Source: Gammaproteobacteria bacterium
Lineage (GTDB): Bacteria > Pseudomonadota > Gammaproteobacteria > Arenicellales > Poriferihabitantaceae
Length of the DNA: 13,255 nucleotides
Assembly: GCA_009839585.1 (NCBI GenBank)
Contig: VXPI01000292.1
Location: 1 to 13,255, forward strand
Direction of reading: 5' to 3'
Both the position numbers and the translations under genes were made by a program. Under the pieces are notes generated by a model. That model searched no databases. It was not told where the DNA came from and saw only the letters and a list, made by a program, of their open reading frames with translations. Of this stretch, positions 1 through 10,000 are shown piece after piece. Numbering within the stretch: the first letter of the stretch is position 1; each line of letters opens with the position of its first letter.

Positions 1-16
1 TTGTTTTCATTCATGA

Positions 17-184
17 ATAATACCACAATCCCCCTTTTCTGGCAAGCACTACTTAAACAAACAAAATCACATCCAGCCACCCACACTTACTCGGGAACTG
101 CTGCAGCTGCTTTGTCGCAACAATCCAGACGATGTAATGTTTTTCCCGGTATATGAGTCGGAAATCAAGAACATGTTACTATGA
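17..184 (+). pseudogene. C-terminal tail of an unidentified upstream gene, possibly frameshifted
   Basis: From about position 89 the frame reads TRELLQLLCRNNPDD and then MFFPVYESEIKNMLL before a TGA at 182-184. That stop overlaps the ATG of the next gene (ATGA), a typical operon junction, which argues that this frame is or was translated. An in-frame TGA at 14-16 and the lack of an ATG or other good start before 137 mean it cannot be a complete gene as it stands. Frame 1 (positions 1 to about 85) also looks codon-like, with an ATG at 13, so a frameshift near 80-90 could join the two. In type 1 BREX operons brxA commonly sits just upstream of brxB, but I cannot recognise BrxA in this tail. Confidence 0.4.
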
Positions 185-2298
185 CGTTGAATACTTTTTC
201 AAAGCCAAACAAGGATATGCTTGAACACTTGGTAAACGTAATCGCAAGCAATCGTTTTCTTAATAAACAGGGCCTCGGCAACGAGGTCCCGTTCTTCATC
301 TGTCCATACCCGCCAGAAAATGCAAACCAAATTGCACGGATCCGCCAACAACTGGCTAACCGACTTGAGAAGAAAGGGGTTCAATATCTGACCGATGAAG
401 AGAAAGATATCGAGCAGGAAATCAAAAATACAGAAATTGAGCAATCCGAAGTTAGCGATGAACTGCAGAAAATCATTTTTGATCAGATCATCAGGCAATC
501 AAAAATCAGACATGAAGAAAGCAAACGGGACTATCCATTTTCAAGAAAACTGGATGATCAGCAATTTGGACGCGATCATGAACTTGGCATAAACGTTATC
601 ACTCCATTTCACGAGCATTTTGAAAACGAGAAATTGCTTGTCAATCATTCAGCGACCTATCATCCAGATGACATGTTTTTGGTCCTCCCTTCCGATGCCA
701 GGCTGATGCATGACCTATGGGTATACAAACAAACGGAAAAATATATTCGCCAGAACATTTCTGCTACACAAGCAGAGACGACCAGGCATATCCTGGATCA
801 AAAAAATTCACAAAACCAATCACGATATGGTGAACTGAAAATTCGAATTCAGGACCAAGTCAGCAATGCAAATATAGTTGTAGCCGGTGAGCGCATTGAT
901 CTTGGTTTCGGTGATGCGCAAACCCGATCAATCAACGGATTTCAGAAACTCATAGAGAGCACTTATACAAACCTTGGCATGTTACGCGGCATTAGCTATA
1001 CCGAAGCCGACATCGCCACATACCTCCTGTCATCTAATTCAGGCTTGATTGGCACCAACGCCACATCTCTGGCAGAAACAGAGGAGGAAGTGCTAATGGC
1101 TATTCAAAACAATAAGAACAACGGGCTACGTACCACACTGAAATTCTTGTTGGAGAAATTTGAAAGAAAGCCTTACGGATGGCATTACGCGGCAGTACTT
1201 TGTACGCTAGCCATGCTGTGCGCTCGCAGCAAAGTTGACGTGCGCATTGATGGAAACCTACTGGAAGAAAACGACGTGTTAGAACGTGCTTTTCGCAATA
1301 CTCATGGTCATGGCAATGTGTTGCTTGAGCCGCAAATTGAGTTTTCGCCTACTCAGGTTCGTTCTCTCAAAGATTTTTTTCAAGATTTTTTCGATACCGT
1401 ATCCACTCACAGTGAAGCCAAATCCCTTGCAAGGGAAACTGGAGACATGATGCAGACAAAACTAGATGAGTTAAATCTGCACGTAAACCAGAAGCATCAA
1501 TATCCTTTTCTACATACACTTGAACCGGTAATAGAGCGTGTCAGGCAAATGGTTGGCAAGCCCTCCTCATGGTACATAAAGGAACTCATCCACGAGACAG
1601 ATGACTTGATGGCCATGAAGGAAGGGGTAATCGACCCCATCCAAAAATTCATGAACGGTCCACAGAAAGTAATTTACGATGAAGCCCAAAAGCTAGCACA
1701 AACTCACGAGCCTAACCTGAATTATATTGAAAGCGATGAAGTCCATGAACTGCAATCTCTGTTGAATGCTTCAGATTGTTTTAAGGGCAATGGAATGCAA
1801 CGTCTCAAACAGGCAACCGAAAGCTTAAGGCAAGCTATTACCAGTCGTATTCAAAGGGAGAGATTGGAAGCAGCGCAAAAGATAACTGGCCTTGAAAACA
1901 AGCTCTGCGACATGCAGGAATTCAGCGAGCTGCAAGGTGAGAAACAAGACGAAATAAGGAAACATTTTCGCAAGACTGTTTCGGAGATTGAAAGCCAGCA
2001 TTTAATTGCGGTGATTCGTGATATACCTCGAAAATTCGAGGAATCAGCGTATCCGCAAATGCTTTCACTTATAACCTCGCCAGATCAACAGGATTCGCCA
2101 GTTGAAGATGGCGGTACAACTGGTGAAACGAAAAATAAAATCAAAAATATTGAGTATATTTCATTCAGTTCAGTGAAGTTAAATTCTGCTTTTGACAAGG
2201 CATGGCTGGCCGGCGAAGAGGATTTAGATGTCTTCCTGATAAGATTGCGCAAAATCTTGCTGAACGAAATCCGTAACAACAAAAGGATTCAAATATGA
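181..2298 (+). pseudogene. BrxB-BrxC deletion chimera (BREX remnant, no P-loop)
   Basis: The protein has 705 residues in an uninterrupted frame. Residues 26-65 (FLNKQGLGNEVPFFICPYPP and the following RQQLANRLEKKG) match the start of BrxB (DUF1788), a ~200-aa BREX protein. From about residue 69 (YLTDEEKDIEQEI) the text switches to the middle of BrxC: LPSDARL at 169-175, KQTEKYIRQN at 183-192, FERKPYGW at 327-334, RNTHGHGN at 372-379, FMNGPQKVIYDEA at 490-502 and CFKGN at 533-537, on to a normal BrxC-like end. BrxC is normally ~1200 aa with an N-terminal AAA+ P-loop; no Walker A is present here. The simplest reading is an in-frame deletion of about 2 kb, near nucleotides 370-395, removing the rest of brxB and the ATPase half of brxC. 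The ATG overlaps the stop of the preceding frame, and the TGA overlaps the next ATG. BREX function is unlikely, but a stable protein could still be made. Family assignment is from remembered motifs, not a search. Confidence 0.82.
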
Positions 2299-3344
2299 TC
2301 AAGCAGTTTGAATTGAAAAATTTCACGGCTTTCAGAAAGCTTACGCTGGACTTGTCGCCGAAGATCAACGTCATTATTGGAGAAAACAGCACTGGCAAAA
2401 CACATCTGCTCAAGGCTGCCTATGCCCTTCACAACAAAATCAAGCCTGATGCGGAAAGGGATGATGTGCAAAAACTGTTGACTGCCAAATTCCTTCAATT
2501 ATTCCTGCCCTTTGAAGAGAAAGTCTGGAAGCTCCGTCGTCAAGGCGCACCTGATGAAACCTATTTGCTGATAAATTGGTTGAACGGACAAAAGGCCGCT
2601 ATCTCATTCAATGTCAACTCAAGGCTATTGTCGGTAGAAAATCGGCGCGGAAAGGATCCGCAAAATATTGATGCAGTTTTCATACCAACTAAAGAGGTTA
2701 TCTCGTTCATGGAGGGATTCAATAGTCTCTATCAAAAGTTCGAGGTTTCTTTCGACCAGACCTATCATGATATCTGTGTTCTTCTGGACCTCCCCAAGGC
2801 CCGTCCTGAAACCCTTCACAAAAAATCAAAATGGGCAATGGAAGAGATCGAAAGCACATGCGGTGGACGATTCGTTTTTTATGGCGGTGGCCGGGTTACC
2901 TTCATGAAGGATAATGTCGAATATTCGGCCAATGTAATTGCCGAAGGGTTTCGAAAGTTGGGAGTTCTATCGCGACTGCTTGAAACCAGTGCAATAAATC
3001 CAGGCATTAGCGGTGCTCTATTCTGGGATGAGCCAGAATCAAGCCTGAATCCTATGCTAATGGAGTTGCTGGTGAAAATTTTACTGGAGTTATCGCGCAT
3101 TGGCCAGCAGATTATCCTTACCACTCATGATTATGTATTACTCAAATGGTTTGACTTATTAATGGACAAGGATAGGGGAGACCAAGTACGTTTTCATAGC
3201 CTGTTTCGTGATGCTGAAACCTCAGAGGTCAAAGCATCATCAACTGATAACTATGTGGAAATTGCACCAAACTCTCTTGATGAGACATTTGCTCTTCTGG
3301 TCGAACATGAGTTAAGGAGGGATATGGGAGATATTGGACAGTGA
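2295..3344 (+). CDS. AAA family ATPase, SMC/OLD-like P-loop, BREX-associated
   Basis: This 349-aa single-domain ATPase has an N-terminal ABC/RecF-like opening (IKQFELKNF) and Walker A GENSTGKT at 29-36. An AEGFRKLGVLSRL segment at 216-228 lies where the signature helix should be, followed by Walker B ALFWDEPESSLNP at 241-253 and an H-switch LTTHD at 275-279. No long coiled coil and no C-terminal TOPRIM domain is visible, so it resembles AAA_15/AAA_21 proteins rather than a full OLD nuclease. AGGA at 2284-2287 lies seven bases before the ATG, and the start overlaps the upstream stop. The end overlaps the next start (GTGA), so ATPase and the following nuclease-like protein probably work as a pair. 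All ATPase motifs look intact, unlike the BrxC chimera before it. Likely role: nucleotide-driven sensor or effector in phage defence (inference). Confidence 0.85.
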   Translation: MIKQFELKNFTAFRKLTLDLSPKINVIIGENSTGKTHLLKAAYALHNKIKPDAERDDVQKLLTAKFLQLFLPFEEKVWKLRRQGAPDETYLLINWLNGQKAAISFNVNSRLLSVENRRGKDPQNIDAVFIPTKEVISFMEGFNSLYQKFEVSFDQTYHDICVLLDLPKARPETLHKKSKWAMEEIESTCGGRFVFYGGGRVTFMKDNVEYSANVIAEGFRKLGVLSRLLETSAINPGISGALFWDEPESSLNPMLMELLVKILLELSRIGQQIILTTHDYVLLKWFDLLMDKDRGDQVRFHSLFRDAETSEVKASSTDNYVEIAPNSLDETFALLVEHELRRDMGDIGQ

Positions 3345-3823
3345 AAACAGTCAAAACCGGAAACCTCACCTTTCGATTTGAAGATGCTCTCGACGCTTTC
3401 GTGTTTGACGAAAAAGATGCGACCAAGAGTACCTTTCACGGAGCCCCGATGAAAGCGGTTGACGTCATTGCAGAGTTTTCAAATTTCTATGTCTACATTG
3501 AGATCAAGGATTATGACGACCCTTCGTCTTATGATATTCGCCGTGCTTTGAAAGATGAAAAGATCAAAAAGACAAAACGCTTAAATTGGTTGAAAGACTA
3601 TCTCAAGTACAAGTTTCGGGACTCCTACCTGTACAGGCATGCCGAGCAAAAAGTCGACAAGCCTGTCCATTACGTTTGTTTGAACAACTTTGATAGCGGG
3701 CTAAATTACCTGATTCAAAAATCACTCAGATTTGAACTTCCAGTCGGCAAATTAAGATCAATAATCATGTTGCCGGCAAGGTATTATGCATGGGAGAAAA
3801 TGTATTTTGGAAATCAAACCTGA
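3341..3823 (+). CDS. Small PD-(D/E)xK-like protein, partner of the AAA ATPase
   Basis: The 160-aa protein starts with GTG, overlaps the ATPase stop by four bases, and has GGGAG at 3326-3330 about ten bases upstream. I do not recognise the family by name. Residues 39-58 read AVDVIAEFSNFYVYIEIKDY, a hydrophobic strand with Asp41, a second strand, then Glu54-Ile-Lys56. This D-x(12)-E-x-K arrangement is the classic core of PD-(D/E)xK nucleases, with a helix carrying Glu15 before it. A basic stretch follows (KDEKIKKTKR, 71-80), then predicted beta strands near 108-114 and 139-143. Coupling to an AAA ATPase fits an ATPase-nuclease defence pair. The nuclease assignment rests on this pattern alone; it could also be a structural or regulatory partner. 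The 70 bp between its stop and proS hold no convincing terminator or promoter. Confidence 0.6.
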   Translation: MKTVKTGNLTFRFEDALDAFVFDEKDATKSTFHGAPMKAVDVIAEFSNFYVYIEIKDYDDPSSYDIRRALKDEKIKKTKRLNWLKDYLKYKFRDSYLYRHAEQKVDKPVHYVCLNNFDSGLNYLIQKSLRFELPVGKLRSIIMLPARYYAWEKMYFGNQT

Positions 3824-3893
3824 GATCAGTACCTCATCCTAAAATCCGCCACAGAATTAAATTGCCACACACTTCAATGGAATCAATCCGCCA

Positions 3894-5621
3894 ATGCGCA
3901 CCTCACAAATACTCCTTGCAACCTTAAAGGAAAACCCCGCAGATGCTGAAGTTATCTCACACCAGTTAATGGTGCGAGCAGGCCTGATACGACGCGTTGC
4001 AGCAGGGATTTACAACTGGTTACCGACCGGTATACGAGTACTGAACAAGGTAAAGAAGATCGTTCGCGAAGAAATGAATCGATCTGGTGCCCAGGAGGTC
4101 CTTCTACCTGGCGTTCAACCTGCTGAACTTTGGCAAGAGTCTGGCCGATGGAATGATTATGGCCCGGAACTGCTCAGGCTCAAGGACCGCCACCAGCGTG
4201 ACTTCTGCCTGGGGCCAACCCATGAAGAAGTGATCACCGCACTCCTGAAAAACGAAGTCCGGAGTTATCGGCAACTACCCGGAAACTTCTATCAGATCCA
4301 GACCAAATTCCGCGATGAAATTCGCCCACGTTTTGGGATTATGCGCGGTCGTGAATTCATCATGAAGGATGCCTATTCCTTTCATGATAGCCAAGAGTCT
4401 CTTCAGGAAACCTACGATGTCATGCACAACGCCTACTGTGCAATCTTCGACCGTATAGGACTACGCTACCGACCGGTAGCCGCTGATTCCGGCAGCATCG
4501 GAGGAGAAATCTCCCATGAGTTCCATGTTCTTGCCGATTCCGGTGAGGATGCAATCGCGTTTTCTACTTCAAGTGATTATGCCGCCAATCTGGACTTGGC
4601 AGCAGCTATGCCACCCACTGATCCAGCACCCGAACCCGATATGGATCTGGAGGTTGTTGACACTCCCGGACTAAGGACCATTAATGATTTAGTCGAACAA
4701 TTCAACCAGCCAATTGAAAAAACCATTAAAACACTGATTGTTGAAGCATCGAAAGAATCCGGCCATAAACTTGTTGCCATGCTGGTTCGTGGTGATCATG
4801 AACTCAACCCGGTCAAGGCGGAAAAACTTGACATCGTCGCCACCCCTCTTCGCATGGCCGATGCGGATATTATCCGGGCAGAGATTGGCGCAGGCCCTGG
4901 ATCACTCGGGCCAGTTAATCTGCCAATTCCCTGCATCGTTGATCATTGTGTTGCAGCCATGTCTGATTTTTCTGCCGGCGCCAATCAGGACGATAAACAC
5001 TACTTCGGAATTAACTGGGGCCGTGATGCCGAACCCACGGAAATTACCGATATTCGAAATGTTGTAGATGGTGACCCCTCTCCCGATGGACGTGGAAAGA
5101 TCAAGATTGCGCGAGGCGTAGAGGTCGGTCATATCTTTCAGCTTGGCTTGAAATACAGCACCGCCTTAAATGCATCAGTGCTTGATGCCGAAGGCAAAAT
5201 GATCCCAATGCATATGGGTTGTTACGGTATTGGAGTCACCCGGATCGTTGCTGCAGCAATAGAGCAAAATCATGACGACAAAGGCATTATCTGGCCAGAT
5301 GCAATCGCCCCTTGGTCACTGGTGATTGTACCAATCGGATTAAACAAGTCAGAAAGCGTCAAGAAACTGACTGAAGAATTGTACGAATCCCTCCTGAAGG
5401 CCAATATTGAAGTACTGCTGGATGATCGAGATGAACGCCCGGGAGTTCGATTTGCAGACATGGAATTAATCGGCATTCCCCATCGAATCGTCATCGGTAT
5501 GAGAGGTATCGAGAACAATGTTGTCGAGTACTATCACCGTCCAACCCATCAAACCAGGGATATGCCCATCGAGAATCTGGCCGAACAGATAATTGAAGCC
5601 GTCCGCAACAAGCCATCCTGA
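3894..5621 (+). CDS. proS: Prolyl-tRNA synthetase, bacterial type
   Basis: This is a class II aminoacyl-tRNA synthetase that charges tRNA-Pro with proline in the cytoplasm. At 575 aa it is close to the E. coli enzyme. It opens with [19 protein letters not shown]. The catalytic core includes GPTHEEVIT at 107-115, the motif 2 region [20 protein letters not shown] at 139-158 and motif 3 [10 protein letters not shown] at 442-451. A YbaK-like insertion domain, used to clear Ala-tRNA-Pro, spans roughly 224-405. It carries Lys279 in EKTIKT, the position of the editing lysine in E. coli ProRS, and RGDHELN at 299-305. The HGTP anticodon-binding domain occupies about 475-570 ([20 protein letters not shown]). 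No clear Shine-Dalgarno sequence precedes the ATG. It is a complete housekeeping gene and marks the edge of the defence island. Confidence 0.97.
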   Translation: MRTSQILLATLKENPADAEVISHQLMVRAGLIRRVAAGIYNWLPTGIRVLNKVKKIVREEMNRSGAQEVLLPGVQPAELWQESGRWNDYGPELLRLKDRHQRDFCLGPTHEEVITALLKNEVRSYRQLPGNFYQIQTKFRDEIRPRFGIMRGREFIMKDAYSFHDSQESLQETYDVMHNAYCAIFDRIGLRYRPVAADSGSIGGEISHEFHVLADSGEDAIAFSTSSDYAANLDLAAAMPPTDPAPEPDMDLEVVDTPGLRTINDLVEQFNQPIEKTIKTLIVEASKESGHKLVAMLVRGDHELNPVKAEKLDIVATPLRMADADIIRAEIGAGPGSLGPVNLPIPCIVDHCVAAMSDFSAGANQDDKHYFGINWGRDAEPTEITDIRNVVDGDPSPDGRGKIKIARGVEVGHIFQLGLKYSTALNASVLDAEGKMIPMHMGCYGIGVTRIVAAAIEQNHDDKGIIWPDAIAPWSLVIVPIGLNKSESVKKLTEELYESLLKANIEVLLDDRDERPGVRFADMELIGIPHRIVIGMRGIENNVVEYYHRPTHQTRDMPIENLAEQIIEAVRNKPS

Positions 5622-5656
5622 ATACAGAAGTTCCGATTCTGCGATCAGGAACAATA

Positions 5657-7063
5657 TTGCTTACTGAGTTTAATGACAATGACGCAAAATCAATCACAAC
5701 TTCCAGCTATGAGCATCAAGGGATGAACCCGACACTTACCATTTTGGCAATTGGCGATATCCACTTGGGTACAGTGCCTTCTCAGCTACCCGAAAATCTA
5801 TCTGAAACTGGATTCACGAAACAGGACTTGACACCAGCAGCGGCCTGGAAGAGTGCCGTTGATTTTGCCATCAGTAATCAGGTTGATGCCGTTTTACTAG
5901 CCGGCGATGTAGTGGAAAGTACCAACGCGCGTTTTGAGGCCATGGTCCCACTTGAGCAGGGAGTTCAGCAGTTAATCAAGCATGATATCCGGGTCATTGC
6001 AGTAGCAGGTAATCACGATACCGATGCCCTACCCCGCCTCGCAAAACTCATCGACGGATTTTGCCTTCTTGGAGAACACGGCAAATGGGAAAAAACTGTC
6101 TTGTCAAAAGATGGCAAACCGGTAGCGGCCATCATTGGCTGGTCTTTTCCTGAACGACATGTATGCGATAACCCGACTGCCACACTCGATCAGCAGACAC
6201 TTGGCCTCGCATCTCAGGCCCTATGCAAAATCGGCTTGCTGCATGGAGACCTCGATGCATCAGGTGGGCGCTATGCGCCCGTCAAAACTGCCGATCTGCG
6301 TTCCAGCGGTTTTGATGCCTGGCTTCTGGGGCATATCCATAAACCATCCCTGCTACAAACAGCTGTTCACTCAGGCCAGGAACCTATCGGTTATCTGGGT
6401 TCCCTGGTCGGGCTTGATCCGACCGAAACCGGGCCCCACGGTCCATGGATTCTAAATATATCCGCAACCGGGATTGATGCAATCAGGCAGATTCCGATTG
6501 CGCCTCTTCGCTGGGAACAGATGAGCATTCCAATAGATCATGTGGAAAATACTGAAGATCTTGCAGATTTCCTGCTCGAACAGGCAACGCAGGCGGTACA
6601 ACAAGTTAACGAGAGTGGACCTACCCCTCATATGCTGGGCATTCGTGCAACACTCACAGGCCAGTGTAGTTGCCACAAGGAAATTCAAACATGGATCGAG
6701 AAACGCGAGTTCAAAAATCTGCAACGACTGGTTGGAAATACTTGGATTTTCTATAACAAGGTTATCAATTTTACAGATACACAGATCGATCTTGAAGAGA
6801 TTGCTTCGGGTGATGATCCAGCGGCCCTTCTAGCTCAAAGAATTTGCACCTTGGAAAACAACCAGCCTGGAGCAAAAGAACTCATTGAACAAGGACGAGT
6901 TCAACTGGAAGGAACAGCAAGACAAAGTTGCTGGATACCTGTTGACGAACACCGCAATGCGGTCGACGTTCTTTCCGACGAATACTTGAGAGAACTGCTC
7001 ATTCGCGCTGGAAAGAGCGCTCTTCATAATATGCTGGATCAAATGTCGGAAAACGATACATGA
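5657..7063 (+). CDS. Metallophosphoesterase, SbcD/Mre11-like (YhaO type)
   Basis: This is a calcineurin-fold phosphoesterase, probably the nuclease subunit that works with the SMC ATPase encoded directly after it, as SbcD does with SbcC or Mre11 with Rad50. All five metal-site motifs are visible: GDIHLG at 33-38, GDVVES at 83-88, GNHD at 118-121, HGD at 196-198 and GHIH at 225-228. Residues from about 270 on form a C-terminal cap and ATPase-binding region typical of the family. The start is uncertain. The longest form uses TTG at 5657 with AGGA six bases upstream. Homologues normally begin just before the first motif, which favours ATG at 5723 (MNPTLTILAIGDIHLG). An inverted repeat GTTCCGAT / ATC(A)GGAAC at 5630-5652 covers the AGGA. 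The TGA overlaps the next ATG (ATGA), so the two subunits are translationally coupled. The likely role is processing of DNA ends or hairpins. Confidence 0.88.
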   Translation: MLTEFNDNDAKSITTSSYEHQGMNPTLTILAIGDIHLGTVPSQLPENLSETGFTKQDLTPAAAWKSAVDFAISNQVDAVLLAGDVVESTNARFEAMVPLEQGVQQLIKHDIRVIAVAGNHDTDALPRLAKLIDGFCLLGEHGKWEKTVLSKDGKPVAAIIGWSFPERHVCDNPTATLDQQTLGLASQALCKIGLLHGDLDASGGRYAPVKTADLRSSGFDAWLLGHIHKPSLLQTAVHSGQEPIGYLGSLVGLDPTETGPHGPWILNISATGIDAIRQIPIAPLRWEQMSIPIDHVENTEDLADFLLEQATQAVQQVNESGPTPHMLGIRATLTGQCSCHKEIQTWIEKREFKNLQRLVGNTWIFYNKVINFTDTQIDLEEIASGDDPAALLAQRICTLENNQPGAKELIEQGRVQLEGTARQSCWIPVDEHRNAVDVLSDEYLRELLIRAGKSALHNMLDQMSENDT

Positions 7064-10000
7064 TTCTGAAGCGCCTGAACATCAATCAATTGCCCGGAAT
7101 CGATGCCCCTTTTCAGGTTGAGTTCAGGGGGTCTGGGATGCACCTCGTTCATGGCCCCAATGGGGTCGGTAAATCCAGTCTATGCAAGGCAATCGAAAAA
7201 CTGTACTGGAATGACCAAAGGGCAGGCACACCAATTTCCATAACCGGACAGTTTGAAATAGATGGGGTGGACTGGACCGTTGAACGCGACGGAAAAAGCC
7301 TCATTTGGTCCCGAACTGATGGGCAGGAATCGCCCCGACCCGAACTACCGGCAGCCCATCAAGCCAAGTGTTTCTTTCTACAGTTGCGGGACTTGATAGA
7401 CCCTTCACGAGACAGCCTATCCGATATCGCAACACAGATAAACAAGCAAATGACCGGTGGCTTCGACCTTGATGCGGTCATTGAATCATTCCCAGAACTG
7501 ACCAGACATCGAACAAGAAACCTTGACAAGGCCTTTTCCAAGGCCAGCTCTGACATAGAACGGGAACAAAGAGAACAGTCCAATCTCCAATCCCGGGAAG
7601 ATCATCTGGAGACACTTGAAACAGACCTGATATCAGCCAGAGAAAAAGCAAATCAGGAAGCGAGCATAGACAGAGCGCTGGGTTTGCTTGAGAAACGCAG
7701 GAACATTGACCTTTTGCGTACTCAGTTCAACAGGTTTCCACCACAAATTGGTGAGCTACGTGGGGATGAGATGGAAACGCTGAACAAGCTCGAAGAAAGG
7801 CTTCAAAGTGATTGCGAAGAGGTGAAACGGCTTGATCTGGAAGTAAAGTCAGCCCGAGAAAAGCAGCGAGACTCCAAGTTAACCACTCCATTGGATCCGG
7901 AAAACCTAACCGCCCAAAAACTCCGGGCCGATAATCTTATTCGGCTGGAAGACACCATAATCACCATCGAGAGAAAGATTGCAGATCACAAGGGTCAACT
8001 TTCCAAGGCAATCGCAGCAATCGGCGGTACTGGTCAATCAGATCGACAATACAACCTCAAGGAACATGGTCAGCTGTATGAGTTTCTGGGTCGATGCATC
8101 AACACCCGTAATCAACAGGAAATTATCACCACCAAAATTGAACTTCTTAAAAAGGCTACCACCAGCCAGGCGCCAGAATCGAAATTCGACCAGATTAAAG
8201 GAGCAATTCATGCCCTGCGTATGTGGCTTCGAGCCCCAGATTCCGAAAGTTCATCATCCCAAAAAGTTCAAACCAGATGGTGGATCTGGATTGGAGTTTT
8301 TCTGAGTCTGGTCGGAGGGATCCTCGCTTATTTTTCATCCCTGCTTTTTCTTGTGATGGCCGGTGCTGGATTAGGTATTCTGGTGATTTCTCTCTTGCTG
8401 CTCCAGTCTACTGTCAGTTCACCGCCCATTCCAGAGTCTCGAGAAGAGGCAAAAGCAAGTTATCGACTGACCAAACTGGATGAACCGGATCAGTGGAATG
8501 TGCCAACCGTCAAATCCTGGTTGGCTAAACTCGAAAACGAACTATCCAGATTATCCGCTTCCGCTCAGAAGCTGCAGATACAGCAGACCGAACTCGATCA
8601 ACTGAATCTTGAATTCGAGAATGTTCAATCGAGGCAAACCGAACTGGATACTGAACGTCAGGCACTTGCCAAGGAACTGGGCCTCCAGAACATTCCCGAT
8701 ATGGAACTTGTCGATTATGCACGAGCCCTTGACCGGGTTCGCGAAGAGCAGATTACACTTGCCGGACTTCAGGAAAAACATCGGGATTCACGGCATACAC
8801 ACTCCCGTGAACTCGAACAATTGACTGCCTATATCACTCAGCACCAAGGAGGTGAACCTAGTAGTGGCTCGGAAGCCAAATCAATCATCGATTCACTGGA
8901 CAATCGCAGCAAAAACCTGAAACAGGCTCTATTCGAGGAACAGTCCACCTTGCGGCAAATCGGAAGACTGAAATCCGAGAAAGAACAAACCGAACAGAGC
9001 ATTCGGGATATCTTCGGGCGCTTGTCCCTTGATCAGGGGGATATGCCGAAACTGAAGGATCTGCTGAATCAACAGGACAGTTATACCAGGATGCGCGAGC
9101 AAATCACTGGACTGCAAAGCCAGATTGAGTTGATTAATCAGGAACTGGAATCTGCAAATGAGTCAGACCTCGAAAACCATACTCATCAGGATCTGGAACT
9201 GCTTAAGAAACAGGCAGAACAGGCCAAGCATAGAGTGGAGGAAATATCAGGGGAGATTAGTGAAATCAATACTCTGACCGAGCAGGCCAAAAAGGGAAAT
9301 TCCATGCAGGACCTGATCACAAGACGGGAAGACGCAAGAAACGAATTGCAAAATGGCCTTGAAACTCAACTACAATCACATGCGGTCAAATTCCTGATTG
9401 GCCAGGTAAAAGACCAGTATGAGCAAAAACGCATACCTCGCATGTTCAAGCGTGCCAAGTCTCATTTTGCCCGCTTTACCCGTAACTCGTATAAGCTTCA
9501 GCTCGGACGCCATGATGGCAAGCCAACCTTGCAGGCCTTGGAACTGCACACTGGCAAGATACGCGAACTTGACCACCTGTCAGATGGAACTCGGGCCCAA
9601 TTACTGATTGCTGCCCGTATTGCCTTTGCTGAAGAGATTGAACGAGATCTGATACTACCGTTCTTTCTCGATGAGGCATTGGATCAAAGCGATCCGCAGC
9701 GCTTTGAAGCCATCGTAGGCTGCCTAGGCAAGGTATCTGCTGACCAACAAAGGCAAATTGTATATTTGACAAGTGATCCGGCTGAGCAAGTTAGAATTGA
9801 ACAAGCATTGGAGCTTGCAGATTGCGCACTCACTTCCAGCATTGATCTGGGGAAGATCCGAAAAATGTCGGTCAGCGTGGATGACATCACCAAACTTGAT
9901 TTCCAATCGGGAATGGACATTCCGAAACCTTCGGGACAACCCTATGCAGAATATGCCCTCAATCTGGCAGTACCCGAATTCACGCCAACTCAAGGATGGT

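Noticed and set aside
2295..3344. Overcoming-lysogenization-defect (OLD) nuclease
   Set aside because: The ATPase ends shortly after the H-switch at 349 residues and shows no TOPRIM acidic motifs, so only the ATPase part is supported.
3824..3893. Promoter and terminator between the defence remnant and proS
   Set aside because: An AT-rich TTAAAT at about 3857 resembles a -10 box, but no -35 at proper spacing and no GC stem with a T run could be found.
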